DNA of 57,357 nt from Methanobacteriota archaeon (GTDB lineage: Archaea > Thermoplasmatota > Thermoplasmata > UBA10834). The notes beneath the pieces were generated by a model. The model was not told the origin of the DNA and ran no database searches. It saw only the letters and a list, made by a program, of their open reading frames with translations. Shown here piece after piece: positions 8,293 through 17,400 of this stretch. The stretch covers positions 513,210 to 570,566 of the forward strand of contig CP070748.1 in the NCBI GenBank assembly GCA_020348345.1, read 5' to 3'. Numbering within the stretch: position 1 is the stretch's first letter; each line of letters opens with the position of its first letter. A program made the position numbers and the translations under genes.

Positions 8293-10965
8293 CTACGACG
8301 CCTCGTACGATAGTATTCCGCTCATCTCGACATACGCCCACAGTCCGTCCCCTGGGCTGAGCTGGAAGTCGAACAGGCCAGTGACCACGAGGTAGCTGTC
8401 GTACATATGCGTGATCGCATTCCATCGCGAGATCGACGATACCGAGCCTGAATACATATCCACAATGTCGCTCGCCCAGAAATCCGTCTGCAGCGACGCC
8501 AGGCCCACCTGGACCCATCCGCCTCCGGGCGGAACCGTGATGAGCCTGACCTGCTCTCCCACCGGCTCATCGCCATATAGGGTCAGGGTCTTAGCGGTAC
8601 CTGAGTATATCCAGTACGCCCAGCTTGGCTCCAGTTCGAAGTCTTGTTCGGGCAGCGAGACGCCAACTAGGTATCCCTTGTCGTACATCTGGGTCGTTGG
8701 ATCCCATCTAGATACTGAGTCGAGGAAGTCCAGTCCGAGTTCGCTCGCATTGTAGCTGTGGTTCAACAGTGGTATGCTTACGAGGTTCCATCCTGCTTCA
8801 AGATTAAGGTCGTACGAGACTACAGAGTCGTACACAATCACGGTCGTCTTGTTCGACGTTATGAAGTAGTCATCGTAGCCATTCGACGAGGAGGCCTCTC
8901 TGGCGGCCACGTATGCCGTGTACTCTCCGGCTTCGGAGTATGAATGTGAGGATTCGCCGCTATCACCGGGTATCCAGTCCGTCGAATTCCCATCTCCCCA
9001 GAACCACCTGTATTCCAGGTCCGTCAAGGGATCGTCATCCCAGATGGTTGCCGAGACTGCCGTGCTCTCCCCGGCATTGCCTTCGAAGCAAGGATCGACT
9101 TCCACTACCGGTGCCCAGTTATCCGTCGGGCAGATCCTCATGCAAAGCCACATAGGCGTCATGTCTGGAAGGAGCATGAAGTGCTCCTCGAGGTTTCCGT
9201 AGTTCTGCCAATTCCTGAGACTTGCGGCGTACAAGCTGTCCCGGTAAGCTACGCATTGGCACGCGGCGTCTTCGTACAGCATCGCCTGCATCTCATTGAC
9301 TATGCCTCTTCGGAGATCGACGTCCATCTCCACGAGGGATTCATTGTAGAGCGCGTCATAGGTGGAGTTGCTCCAGAAGCAGTCGCTCCACGTCCCAATC
9401 TCCTGCGTGGTCATGACGGATAGCACATCCGTCGACGGGTCCGACACTGGCGAGAATATCCAATTCCAAAGCCAAATGTCGTAGTCGGCGCTGTACCAAT
9501 CCGAGTTCATCTCGCTCGAACTCTTGGCTTCGAGGTTCAGCTTGAAGCCGGCCTCGGCTGCCCAGGTCTTGATCAGGAGCGCACCCGTCACATACTCGCT
9601 CATTTGGGGAGTGGTGAACCTGAACTCCAGTGGTGTAAGGACGTCGTCGAAATACCCATACAACGGGCACTGGTCGCTGTCGACGGGAACTTCTACTCCT
9701 ACGGCGTTATACTTCCACCCGTCGTTCCAGAGCATCTCCCTCGCACCAGCCGTGTCGAAAGGTATAGGGATCTCACCCGGAGCGGTGCCGTAGGTGTAGT
9801 GCCACGGGTTGACGTCAGGTATCAATGAGTCCGCTACCGTCCCCAGGCCAAGAAGCACTTGTGAAATGAATCCGGACTTGTTGACGCACATAGCCATAGC
9901 CTCTTTGATCACCGGGTCCTGCAGCAACTGGCTGTTTGTACCTTTGTTAAAGCTGCCACCAAGTTGCGCTCTCAGCTCGTCCGACATCTGGTTAAGGTTG
10001 AACTCGTAGACGTATCCTGTGTTCTGCGCGCAGCCGATTACATTCGGTGTTCCTGGGAGGTCATTTATGAAGATGGTGGGTGGCACTTCCATGAAAAAAT
10101 CTATGGTTCCCGCCTTGAGCTCGAGCCAGGCGGTTCCAGCATCGGTGCACTCCTTCAGCCTCATCTGGTCAACGTTCAACTGCCAGCCGCGAACATCCTC
10201 TTGGAACCAAGTCGGGTTCCTCTTCATGACGAACTCGGTCTCGGTCGGTGAAAGGCCATCATGGTCGTAGTAGAATGGCCCCGATCCGATCGGAAATCCT
10301 CCTTCCGGATCATCTTCGACATCGACCATCCCAGGATCATCACCCGCCGCGGCCACGCGCGGCTCCCACCAGTACTGCGGGAAAATCGGTATCGACTGGA
10401 TCGCGTTGTAGAACGGAGCGTAGGGTCCGCTCAACACGAGTTCCATCTTGTAGTCACCTATTGGGGTCATGGACTCGATGGTGGGCTCGTAGCCGTCGAT
10501 CTCCCCCGGCAAATAGAAGTGCAGGTTGCTCGAGTAGTTCTGTATCAGCCAATAGCTGTAGATGACATCATCGATAGTCACTTGATGTTCCTGGCTGTAC
10601 GGATTCGTTCTGTTGATGAAATACGCGTTATCCGCTATCTCGAAAGTCCATGTTAGGCCGTCAGGCGAGGACTGCCAATTGGTCGCTAGGTCACCGACAA
10701 CTTCCGCATTCTCGTCAGGAGTCAGCAAGTAGCTGTAGACCGGGAATATCACCATGTATTCATCCGCCATAGTATGCCTAAACGGACTCAGCGTCGAAAT
10801 GGCCAACCCGACCGTTCCAACTGTGAATATTCTCTCGACATCAACGCCGTTCCCCGTACTCGTTCCGACTGTGCTGTAAGGGCCGGATATCATCGATGGC
10901 AAAGCAAGTGCAACAGCAACCAAAGCCGCGGAAAATATCAGATGTCTTCGACTGGCTTTGCTCAT
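8293..10965 (-). CDS. Peptide-type ABC substrate-binding protein with PKD and duplicated C-terminal domains
   Basis: About 890 residues, exported by an N-terminal signal (MSKASRRHLIFSAALVAVAL). Residues to about 610 form an SBP_bac_5 (OppA/DppA) domain, recognisable by DLATNWQSSPDGLTWTFEI, FPIGSGPFYY and LKAGTIDFF. A PKD domain follows at about 615-710 (RWFWGDGNST, HSYSEAGEYTAYV). Two related C-terminal repeats come last (about 716-890; GWNLVSIPL, SVSRWDPTTQMYD, then GGWVQVGLA, SISRWNAITHMYD). It probably captures peptides at the surface, the added domains attaching it to the envelope. No permease genes adjoin. I chose the ATG at 10965; an in-frame ATG at 10989 is nearer the expected transcript start. 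Confidence 0.88.
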   Translation of the reverse strand: MSKASRRHLIFSAALVAVALALPSMISGPYSTVGTSTGNGVDVERIFTVGTVGLAISTLSPFRHTMADEYMVIFPVYSYLLTPDENAEVVGDLATNWQSSPDGLTWTFEIADNAYFINRTNPYSQEHQVTIDDVIYSYWLIQNYSSNLHFYLPGEIDGYEPTIESMTPIGDYKMELVLSGPYAPFYNAIQSIPIFPQYWWEPRVAAAGDDPGMVDVEDDPEGGFPIGSGPFYYDHDGLSPTETEFVMKRNPTWFQEDVRGWQLNVDQMRLKECTDAGTAWLELKAGTIDFFMEVPPTIFINDLPGTPNVIGCAQNTGYVYEFNLNQMSDELRAQLGGSFNKGTNSQLLQDPVIKEAMAMCVNKSGFISQVLLGLGTVADSLIPDVNPWHYTYGTAPGEIPIPFDTAGAREMLWNDGWKYNAVGVEVPVDSDQCPLYGYFDDVLTPLEFRFTTPQMSEYVTGALLIKTWAAEAGFKLNLEAKSSSEMNSDWYSADYDIWLWNWIFSPVSDPSTDVLSVMTTQEIGTWSDCFWSNSTYDALYNESLVEMDVDLRRGIVNEMQAMLYEDAACQCVAYRDSLYAASLRNWQNYGNLEEHFMLLPDMTPMWLCMRICPTDNWAPVVEVDPCFEGNAGESTAVSATIWDDDPLTDLEYRWFWGDGNSTDWIPGDSGESSHSYSEAGEYTAYVAAREASSSNGYDDYFITSNKTTVIVYDSVVSYDLNLEAGWNLVSIPLLNHSYNASELGLDFLDSVSRWDPTTQMYDKGYLVGVSLPEQDFELEPSWAYWIYSGTAKTLTLYGDEPVGEQVRLITVPPGGGWVQVGLASLQTDFWASDIVDMYSGSVSSISRWNAITHMYDSYLVVTGLFDFQLSPGDGLWAYVEMSGILSYEAS

Positions 10966-11016
10966 AACTCCCACGCCAATTTCCCCCATATACCCTTTCT
11001 TGTTACAGATCTTAAT

Positions 11017-11026
11017 GCTATAATAG
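11017..11026 (-). promoter_or_regulatory. TATA box for the peptide-binding protein gene
   Basis: On the minus strand this reads CTATTATAGC. A transcript starting about 25 bases downstream would begin near 10996, just ahead of the two candidate starts at 10989 and 10965. This is a sequence-based call with no direct proof. Confidence 0.5.
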
Positions 11027-11261
11027 AGTTTCGCTGGCATGCCGAGCCGCTTTGAACCCCTGGCATGATCTGAAGCTTTCATAGGTCCGCTATCAGGAAG
11101 TGATAATCCTCTTCGTTGGCTTCGCTGCAGAGGTCCGTGAGGCTTCCAGACTCAGGCTGGCATGAGCTAAATAGCCCTTACACGCTCAGCATGCGAGCGG
11201 CTCCTGTCTATTGCAGAGGGGTAACAGATCAGATCCGGTTAATCGGGCATTCCTTCCCTAC

Positions 11262-11270
11262 TTTTATAAG
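11262..11270 (+). promoter_or_regulatory. TATA box for the ABC-2 exporter operon
   Basis: TTTTATAAG lies about 45 bases before the GTG start of the ATPase gene, predicting a leader of roughly 18 bases. It sits in the 226-base gap between the divergent peptide-binding protein gene and this operon. Nothing else in that gap is recognisable. Confidence 0.55.
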
Positions 11271-11308
11271 CCGTTATGCCGTGAAGCCTGAAGAGGCGGG
11301 GATTTACA

Positions 11309-12238
11309 GTGAGTGATCCTACAGCAGTGATCGAAACAGTGAATATCACGAAGCGTTTCAAGGAAGTTCTCGCAGTGGACTCACTGAGCATGAAGGTGCA
11401 GAAGGGTGAGATATTCGGTTTCTTGGGACCGAACGGGGCGGGCAAGAGCACGACAATCAAAATGGTGATGGGCCTCTTCCACCCGACTTCGGGTTCGGCA
11501 TTCATCAACGGCAAGCCGGCTGGTCCAGATTCCGTCGAGCTCCGCCGTGATATCGGATTCCTGCCGGAGCGCATATCATTCTACGACAACCTGACACCGA
11601 TTCAGACGCTCAACTTCTACTGCGAGCTGCGCGGAGCCGACAAATCCGTCGTACCCTCGCTCATCAAAGAGGTAGGTCTGGAGCATGCCGCGAATCGCAA
11701 AGTGGGCACATTTTCCAAGGGCATGGTCCAGCTCCTTGGCGTGGCCCAGGCGATGATAGGGAACCCTTCCATATACATAATGGATGAGCCGACGGGAGGG
11801 CTTGACGCGAGGTGGGTGAAGACCGTCAGGGACAAGATCCGGACACTGAACGAGCAGGGAGCCACGATAATATTCTCATCGCACATCCTCTCCGAAGTCC
11901 AGGCGCTCTGCCACAGGATTGCCATAATAGACAAGGGGCGGCTCGTGGTCGAAGGCACAGTCGAAGACATCAGCGATCGCCTGCGCATAATGCCTCGACT
12001 GTGGATCCAGGCCTCAGGCATCGACAAGGAGACGATCACAGCAATCAGATCGATTGCGGGTGTCGAGGAGGTTTCCATGAGCGACGAGGGGTTGCTGGTC
12101 ACCTGTGAAACAGAGGCTCGGATGACGGTCATAGCATCCCTTCGCGAGAGGGGCGTCGCGGTAAGCGATTTCAAGACGATCGATCCGTCGCTTGAGGAGG
12201 CCTTCGTCAGACTCCTCTCCGACAAGGAGGGGTCATAG
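11309..12238 (+). CDS. ABC-2 type exporter ATPase subunit
   Basis: A 309-residue ATPase of the exporter class paired with ABC-2 permeases (NosF/CcmA-like). Walker A is GPNGAGKST, the signature is FSKGMVQLLGVAQA, Walker B is IYIMDEPTGGLD and the switch His is in FSSHILSE. The SKGM form of the signature is usual in this subfamily. A C-terminal extension of about 80 residues follows the ATPase core, as is common in this group. The start is a GTG with a TATA box 45 bases upstream. The permease gene starts at the base after this stop codon, so the two are translated together. The exported substrate is unknown. Confidence 0.9.
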   Translation: MSDPTAVIETVNITKRFKEVLAVDSLSMKVQKGEIFGFLGPNGAGKSTTIKMVMGLFHPTSGSAFINGKPAGPDSVELRRDIGFLPERISFYDNLTPIQTLNFYCELRGADKSVVPSLIKEVGLEHAANRKVGTFSKGMVQLLGVAQAMIGNPSIYIMDEPTGGLDARWVKTVRDKIRTLNEQGATIIFSSHILSEVQALCHRIAIIDKGRLVVEGTVEDISDRLRIMPRLWIQASGIDKETITAIRSIAGVEEVSMSDEGLLVTCETEARMTVIASLRERGVAVSDFKTIDPSLEEAFVRLLSDKEGS

Positions 12239-13078
12239 ATGCCGATCGCTCTCAGACCTGTCTACGCGATTGCGAAGAAGGAGTTTGCAGACAATGCAAG
12301 AAACAAGTGGATAATCTCCCTCATCGCCATCTTCATGGTTCTGACGATAGCAGCTTCCTTTATGGCTGGTCAGGGCAGGGCCGGCGAGATGGACGTCACT
12401 GTTGGCGTGCTGATAAGCATCTCCAGCATATTGGTGCCAATAATATCCGTCATGCTCGGATACGCCACGATATCAGGAGAGGCTGAGAGCGGCGCTCTTT
12501 CAGTGGTCCTCGCGTGTCCAGTCAGACGCGTCGAGGTCCTTTTCGGCAAATTGGTCGGTCTCGGATCGGTCATATGCCTGTCAATCCTTGTAGGCTTCGG
12601 AATTTCTGGCGTACTAATCGCGGCGTTGACAGGGCATGCAGAATGGAGTTCCTACATCGTCTTCATACTGCTCACAATGCTTCTCGGCATGCTCTATCTA
12701 AGCCTGTCGGTGTGCATATCCTCGGTCCTGAAGAGGCGGGTCACCTCCCTGGGAGCGGGGGTGATCGTATTCTTCTGGGGGATGATATGCGGTATGGTCT
12801 GGTTGGGTGTGTACATGGCAGCCGGTGGCGACGCCGCAGCATTCTTTGAAGGAGAGATCTCAGATCTGCCTGACTGGTTCTGGTTCGAGGTGTTTCTCAG
12901 CCCTCAAGACGGGAGCGGGACTGCCACAATGCTAGCGTTTGGAGAGACGGAAATCATGGGATACAGCGTCAATCTGCCGCCGTGGGTCAATCTCGGGACG
13001 CTGGTTCTCGCCCATCTGATCTGGACATTGGTGCCTATCGCAATCGCCTATTGGCGGTTCCAGAAGAGGGATGTGTGA
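12239..13078 (+). CDS. ABC-2 type exporter permease subunit
   Basis: A 279-residue membrane protein with six or so hydrophobic segments and an N-terminal amphipathic stretch (YAIAKKEFADNARNKWI) typical of NosY-like ABC-2 permeases. The segment GYATISGEAESGALSVVLACPVRR matches the coupling-loop region of that family. It follows the ATPase gene with no gap, the ATG adjoining the TAG stop, so the pair forms one exporter. The C-terminus ends FQKRDV on the cytoplasmic side, as in relatives. The 183-base gap after it contains no gene that I can see. Confidence 0.88.
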   Translation: MPIALRPVYAIAKKEFADNARNKWIISLIAIFMVLTIAASFMAGQGRAGEMDVTVGVLISISSILVPIISVMLGYATISGEAESGALSVVLACPVRRVEVLFGKLVGLGSVICLSILVGFGISGVLIAALTGHAEWSSYIVFILLTMLLGMLYLSLSVCISSVLKRRVTSLGAGVIVFFWGMICGMVWLGVYMAAGGDAAAFFEGEISDLPDWFWFEVFLSPQDGSGTATMLAFGETEIMGYSVNLPPWVNLGTLVLAHLIWTLVPIAIAYWRFQKRDV

Positions 13079-13261
13079 AGGGCTTCGGCTGACGCAAGAC
13101 AACTGCCCCTTTACTTCGCCATGGCTTGTCTCACCATCGAGCCAGCGTGATTACCTGCGTATGGATTAGAAATGTGGGTAAGAGGGATTTGGATCTCTGC
13201 CGAAGCCACCGTCCTCATCGGGTCTCAAGCGCAGAAATGCTTATAGCGCGTTCTTGAGCTC

Positions 13262-14386
13262 ATGATTGCCAAGGCGGTGGCGATGTCGAGGGGGAGTGGC
13301 GAAGAGCCTGACTTGACAGATGAAGAGGCTCGGAGACAGAAGATACTGTCAATATGGAGTCCCAGTCCGCCGGCACCAAGACGGGTGCGGGGGCCATTAG
13401 TTGTCAACGTCCTTGCCCTGTGTGGGGTAGTAATAGGTATTGCATCCATCTTCTGTCCTTGGTTTTGGTGGGACTTCACGGTAGGGACGTGGTCAACGTC
13501 TCTTTGGGAGTTTCTGACTCCTGAAGGATTTGCTATCAACCATCTCGATGACCTTGGAGGGCTACTCTTCATATCGGCCACCATTGCAGCTCTTTTCACT
13601 CAGATATCTGGATCAATCCAGATTGCAGGCCTCGCAATGGTTTTCATAGACGTTGCAGACCGTGCCGCGATGGGACTTGGATTCCACATGGGCGCCCTTT
13701 CTGCTGCCATAATCTTGGCGAGCGTGGCATATCCAATCGGACCCGGTTTTGAAGCTGGTCCCTGCAGACTTCGTGACAGGCTCACCGTCATTGGGCGGAA
13801 AGCATCTCTGCCTGAGAACCAGGATATCAAAGGAAGGCATCCCCCAAGGCTACGGTTGGGGCGGCTGATTCGAGCTAATGGAAAATGGATTTCGCTCCTT
13901 GTCGCAATATCGATATGGTCTGCCACAGTTGTATCCTATGAGAACGACTTCTTCAGGAACGACCCGTTACTGACTCAAGTCGAAGGTGGATTCGTCGCCA
14001 CCAGCTTATCCTTTGAGTGGGCCGCGTTTTCCTTGAGTGGAGGTAAACGCCTCTCGTTGCACGATGGGGAGAGCAGCGTAGGCTGGAATTTCTCGAATCC
14101 AGAACTCACTGCAGGCAAATGGTGCGCGGTGGATCTCGGATACAGAAGCCTCGGATTTCTGAATGTTTCCCTGACGATTGTGAATCAAAACGGTGACGAC
14201 TATTTCGGCCCAGGCGACCAATTAATAGTCATTGCGCGAAATGGAACATCCTTCGTAGAAGACATTGTCTACAGCATGTCGTTGATATACTGTATAGATC
14301 CTCCGTTCGGTATTGTAATCAGCTTTGCTTTCCATGATGACGTCTTGGATTCATGGATATCCCGTCACTGGTCCGGCGGTTTGTGA
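13262..14386 (+). CDS. Hypothetical membrane protein with extracellular C-terminal domain
   Basis: A 374-residue protein I do not recognise. About 45 basic and proline-containing residues lead into hydrophobic segments at roughly 46-66, 96-115 and 118-158. A cytoplasmic basic loop follows (about 160-215), then one more helix (SLLVAISIWSATVV), and a polar C-terminal domain of about 140 residues with NxS/T sites that should face outside. The last helix followed by FSLSGGKRLSLHD is loosely like archaeal pilin-like anchors, which is only a suggestion. TTATAG at 13241-13246 is the probable TATA box. It is so close that the ATG at 13283 is a fair alternative start. Confidence 0.65.
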   Translation: MIAKAVAMSRGSGEEPDLTDEEARRQKILSIWSPSPPAPRRVRGPLVVNVLALCGVVIGIASIFCPWFWWDFTVGTWSTSLWEFLTPEGFAINHLDDLGGLLFISATIAALFTQISGSIQIAGLAMVFIDVADRAAMGLGFHMGALSAAIILASVAYPIGPGFEAGPCRLRDRLTVIGRKASLPENQDIKGRHPPRLRLGRLIRANGKWISLLVAISIWSATVVSYENDFFRNDPLLTQVEGGFVATSLSFEWAAFSLSGGKRLSLHDGESSVGWNFSNPELTAGKWCAVDLGYRSLGFLNVSLTIVNQNGDDYFGPGDQLIVIARNGTSFVEDIVYSMSLIYCIDPPFGIVISFAFHDDVLDSWISRHWSGGL

Positions 14387-14583
14387 ACCCAGGCAGAGGG
14401 GCTAGAGCCATTACCGAGCTAGTATGTCCGGAGCCTGGGAGAATCAAACGGGATTTCGTACTGGGGACAAGCATGATGAATGATACTGCCTGTCCCTTTC
14501 GGCAGTGTGATTCGCGGAATCTCTGTCCACATCTACAGTGAATGGCGGCTTTACGTGCGATTAGCGACCGCTTGCGTGTCTTT

Positions 14584-16734
14584 TCACGCAATGACCGTGG
14601 ACAGCAAACCTGCGGCTTCCGTCCAGACTTGCTCGAGCACGAGAAGGTCCTCCTGCAGCCATGGTGTTAATTTGTCATCTCGTATGTTCTCAAGGAGTGT
14701 TCGCGCTTCATTATCCGAAATAGAGCCGTCCGCAATGCCGAAGTAGATTCCGTAGACATCGACATACGCCTGCTGCTGGTTGAAATCGTCTGCCCAGTAC
14801 ATATCGGACACATCGCCGGACATGATGTCCATCACGAGATAGTACGCTTCAGGGCTGCAGAGTGGGCCCCATTCCATCGTATGCACGCTTCGAAGGGCAT
14901 TCATGGCCTCGTCCGGCGAACCGGCCTCGAGCGCGGAGATCGCATTCTCAATGGCCGCATAATCGTTGACATGCTGCTCAGGGCGAAGGAACACTTCTTC
15001 CGACCCTGTCTGCCCTCCCTGGCCTATGCACCATCGGTTCAGGATCTGGCGAACCTCGATGAGCGCCTGATTGAGAGCCAAGGCTGCTTCCAGGATCGCT
15101 TCGCGCTCCTGATAAGTGTCCGCCCGCTCAAATGCCGTCTCCAGGTCATGGCGATAGGCATTCACTTCCATCGCCTCCTCCCGGAAGGCTGCCAAAGCGG
15201 CCTCGGCCCTTTCGAAAAGGTCAGATTCAGATGGCACGGACAACGCCTCAAATCCAAGGAAGCTTTCTATCCATGTGATTATCGTCATGAAATTGAAAGG
15301 CATCACCAGCACAGTATCCATTCGTATTGCTGCGAGCGCAAATAGATCCATCATCTCCTTCATTGGTTCAGGGCTCGCCCTCGGCAAATCGTCCAGGTTC
15401 GTGTGATATATGGCGTACTCGCCTTCGACAAACGAGCCATAGACAGCGGATCCTCCTCCGATCGAGGCAAACGACCAAGCATCCGTGTATGGAAGCACTG
15501 GATACGACCATGTTGCGTGCACTTTAGAGTCAGCAAGGACATCCTTCAGGAAGTCGTTGATTTCCCAAGTGTTCTCAAGCCAGTAAGGGCCGTGCGTTCT
15601 CATACGCCCAATCATATCGAGGTTGAGGTCAATCACAAGACCGTTCATGATCTCCTGGTGCGCGCAGACGAATTCATAAGAACCTACAATCCAGTCGTAC
15701 CATTCAGAAGGTCCTCCGGACTCTTCGGAGCCGAATGTGCAGAATACGAGCGTTCTTTCATTCACGAAGAATCCATCATCCCTGGACTGGGCGAAGTGTC
15801 TTGCGAGCTCGAGCACTCCGGCCACGCCTGAGCAATCGTCGTTTGCTCCCTCCCACCAGGTGTCGGCGTGCGCTGAGAATACAATGTACTGGTCCGGGTA
15901 GGTCGCCCCGTACAGGTAGCCCACGACATTAACAGACTGTGCATATTCGACCGAGTACAGGTCAGCCGACCCCTCAATTTGAACGATAACGGTTTCGGAA
16001 CGCATCAGATCCTTTATTCGCTCCGCTGAATCTCGAGATATCGAGAGTGCGGGCAAAGGCCCGCTCACCGAATCCTGCTTGATCGCGTCGGATTCTGGAT
16101 GCCTGCCGAAATACCCATAGAATAGGATTGCCGAGGCACCGCGCAGTGCGACCTCCTCGATTGTTATGCTAGGCCATGGGATGATTCCGTCGTCCCTGAG
16201 GACAAGGACGATTGCGTTGCTGAGATCGCCTGCCTCGTCCAGCTGAGCGGCGGTCGCAGAGCCCACATCCACCACCGGTCCAATCAGCGTCTTGCCCCCA
16301 TTCTCGTTCCCGAAGCCATATGGCTCGTAGTCCTCCATACCCCATATTGAATAGCATCCACCGTAGGTCGTGATCGGAATGTCCTCAATTATGGGCGAGA
16401 CCAGAGTCATGGTTGTGCCGTGATGATCCCAACTTGAGGTGGCAAAAGACTCCATCGCAACCTCATCCAATCCGAAGTCTACGAGGCAATCGTAGACATA
16501 TTGCTGGGCTGCCATCTCCTTATCGGTTCCCGCAACCTTCTCCCCGAGACTGGTCAAGTATTCGAGATGCGCCCAAGCATTCTCGCCTTCTATGCCTTGT
16601 AGAAGTGCGACTTCTTCGTCGCTCATGCCGCCGGTCCAGAGGAACGATGCCATCAATCCAGGTACCACGACGACAGTCAACATCAGAGTACATAACATCA
16701 AAGCCTGTATCCGAGCAAGAAATCTCATATCCAT
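14584..16734 (-). CDS. Membrane-anchored M28-family zinc peptidase with PA domain
   Basis: About 716 residues starting MDMRFLAR; a longer open frame reaches 16908, but this ATG follows a GGGG-rich ribosome-site-like stretch and begins at a signal/anchor helix (residues 8-33). A protease-associated (PA) domain spans about 125-255. The M28 core then shows all the zinc and catalytic ligands: H289 and D291 in SAHADTWWEG, D299/D300, E337/E338 in GSEESGG, D373 in NLDMIG and H444 in YHTNLDD. About 230 mostly helical residues follow that are not part of the usual M28 domain. It should act as an extracellular aminopeptidase feeding the peptide transporters. Confidence 0.9.
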   Translation of the reverse strand: MDMRFLARIQALMLCTLMLTVVVVPGLMASFLWTGGMSDEEVALLQGIEGENAWAHLEYLTSLGEKVAGTDKEMAAQQYVYDCLVDFGLDEVAMESFATSSWDHHGTTMTLVSPIIEDIPITTYGGCYSIWGMEDYEPYGFGNENGGKTLIGPVVDVGSATAAQLDEAGDLSNAIVLVLRDDGIIPWPSITIEEVALRGASAILFYGYFGRHPESDAIKQDSVSGPLPALSISRDSAERIKDLMRSETVIVQIEGSADLYSVEYAQSVNVVGYLYGATYPDQYIVFSAHADTWWEGANDDCSGVAGVLELARHFAQSRDDGFFVNERTLVFCTFGSEESGGPSEWYDWIVGSYEFVCAHQEIMNGLVIDLNLDMIGRMRTHGPYWLENTWEINDFLKDVLADSKVHATWSYPVLPYTDAWSFASIGGGSAVYGSFVEGEYAIYHTNLDDLPRASPEPMKEMMDLFALAAIRMDTVLVMPFNFMTIITWIESFLGFEALSVPSESDLFERAEAALAAFREEAMEVNAYRHDLETAFERADTYQEREAILEAALALNQALIEVRQILNRWCIGQGGQTGSEEVFLRPEQHVNDYAAIENAISALEAGSPDEAMNALRSVHTMEWGPLCSPEAYYLVMDIMSGDVSDMYWADDFNQQQAYVDVYGIYFGIADGSISDNEARTLLENIRDDKLTPWLQEDLLVLEQVWTEAAGLLSTVIA

Positions 16735-17054
16735 AGCCCCCCATGAGGTCGGCATCCCGAGCCCAGGGGTAGATGCTGCTACACCATTAAATGGCTTACT
16801 GACTATCGAATCATCGGACCACTCAGCCGTGCCTGAAGAATAGCCGCTTTCCGACAAAGAGACATCGATGGAAACCACATCGATAGTCCTCGAACACATA
16901 AGTGTCAATACAACAACGACGTGCTAATGTCAAGGAGAGCCTCGGCGCGGCGAACTTGGAAACCCTCAGTTCTCTTTGATGACGCCTTGCCAGACGCTTT
17001 AGGCACAGAAGACCCTGTTGTCTCTTGGACGATCATACCGGCTATGCGTAGGAG

Positions 17055-17225
17055 TGGGGGCAGAGGGATTTGAACCCCCATCGACGGGTTTCCACCACGC
17101 GGAGAGCGACTCCGCGCGTTCAGACATGGGTCATCGCTCCAGTTACTCATCACTGGTCAGCAAACCCAACGGAAATCATTCCCATAACTGGAGCCCGTTA
17201 GGATCCCAGGTTACCCCATACCCCC
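17055..17225 (-). tRNA. tRNA-Trp (CCA) with 98-base intron
   Basis: The mature tRNA folds cleanly. Acceptor GGGGGTA pairs with TGCCCCC, the anticodon stem is ACGGG/CCCGT, the anticodon CCA lies at 17189-17191 and the T arm is GGGGG-TTCAAAT-CCCTC. The discriminator is A at 17055 and no CCA tail is encoded. The 5' exon is 17188-17225, the 3' exon 17055-17089 and the intron 17090-17187. It sits between nucleotides 37 and 38, the usual archaeal position. Anticodon bases TCCA can pair with TGGA near the intron's 3' end to form the central helix of the splice motif. The intron contains a box C/D RNA, annotated separately. eL41 lies 25 bases upstream and may share a transcript. Confidence 0.95.
17126..17185 (-). 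ncRNA. Intron-encoded box C/D 2'-O-methylation guide RNA
   Basis: A terminal stem ATGGG (17181-17185) pairs with CCCAT (17126-17130). Box C is ATGATTT (17173-17179), box D' CTGA (17157-17160), box C' GTGATGA (17147-17153) and box D the variant ATGA (17131-17134). The guide before box D, bases 17136-17145, is perfectly complementary to ten bases spanning the anticodon loop and intron start. Its fifth base from the box pairs with tRNA C34. The guide before D' pairs with AAACCC at the 3' splice site, and its fifth base meets C39. Positions 34 and 39 are the pair known to be targeted by the Haloferax tRNA-Trp intron, so function is well supported by analogy. Confidence 0.88.
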
Positions 17226-17250
17226 GGTGTGTGAAGTCGTGAAGAGCACG

Positions 17251-17358
17251 CTACTTCTTTCTCAGCTTCTGAGCTCTCTTGCGCCTTCTCATCTTCTTCT
17301 TGCGCCACTTCCAGCGCTGCTTACCACGTTTCTTCCACGCTCGAGAACTCCTCTTCAT
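17251..17358 (-). CDS. rpl41e: Ribosomal protein eL41, 35 residues
   Basis: A tiny, almost wholly basic protein. Its second half, KWRKKKMRRRKRAQKLRKK, matches the eL41 pattern of KWRKKR followed by repeated Arg/Lys, as in the 25-residue yeast protein. About 16 extra residues (MKRSSRAWKKRGKQRW) precede that core. eL41 is a single-helix protein at the bridge between ribosomal subunits. A good ribosome-binding site AAGGAG (minus strand, 17367-17372) lies 8 bases before the ATG and a TATA box at 17401-17408. It sits between two tRNA genes on the same strand, a translation-related context. The call rests on composition and context, since such short basic proteins are hard to prove. Confidence 0.8.
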   Translation of the reverse strand: MKRSSRAWKKRGKQRWKWRKKKMRRRKRAQKLRKK

Positions 17359-17400
17359 GCGTCAGACTCCTTCGCGACTGTTGGGCGTACATCGCTTCTT

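Noticed and set aside
14387..14583. Short frames and a 6-base inverted repeat (ACTGCC/GGCAGT) between the convergent genes
   Set aside because: No domain or signal is visible and the repeat has a 10-base loop; at most it is a weak terminator.
16905..17153. Minus-strand open frame covering the tRNA-Trp 3' exon and part of its intron
   Set aside because: Its upstream half is tRNA sequence. A shorter version from an ATG near 17036 (about 43 residues) shows no domain, signal or promoter.
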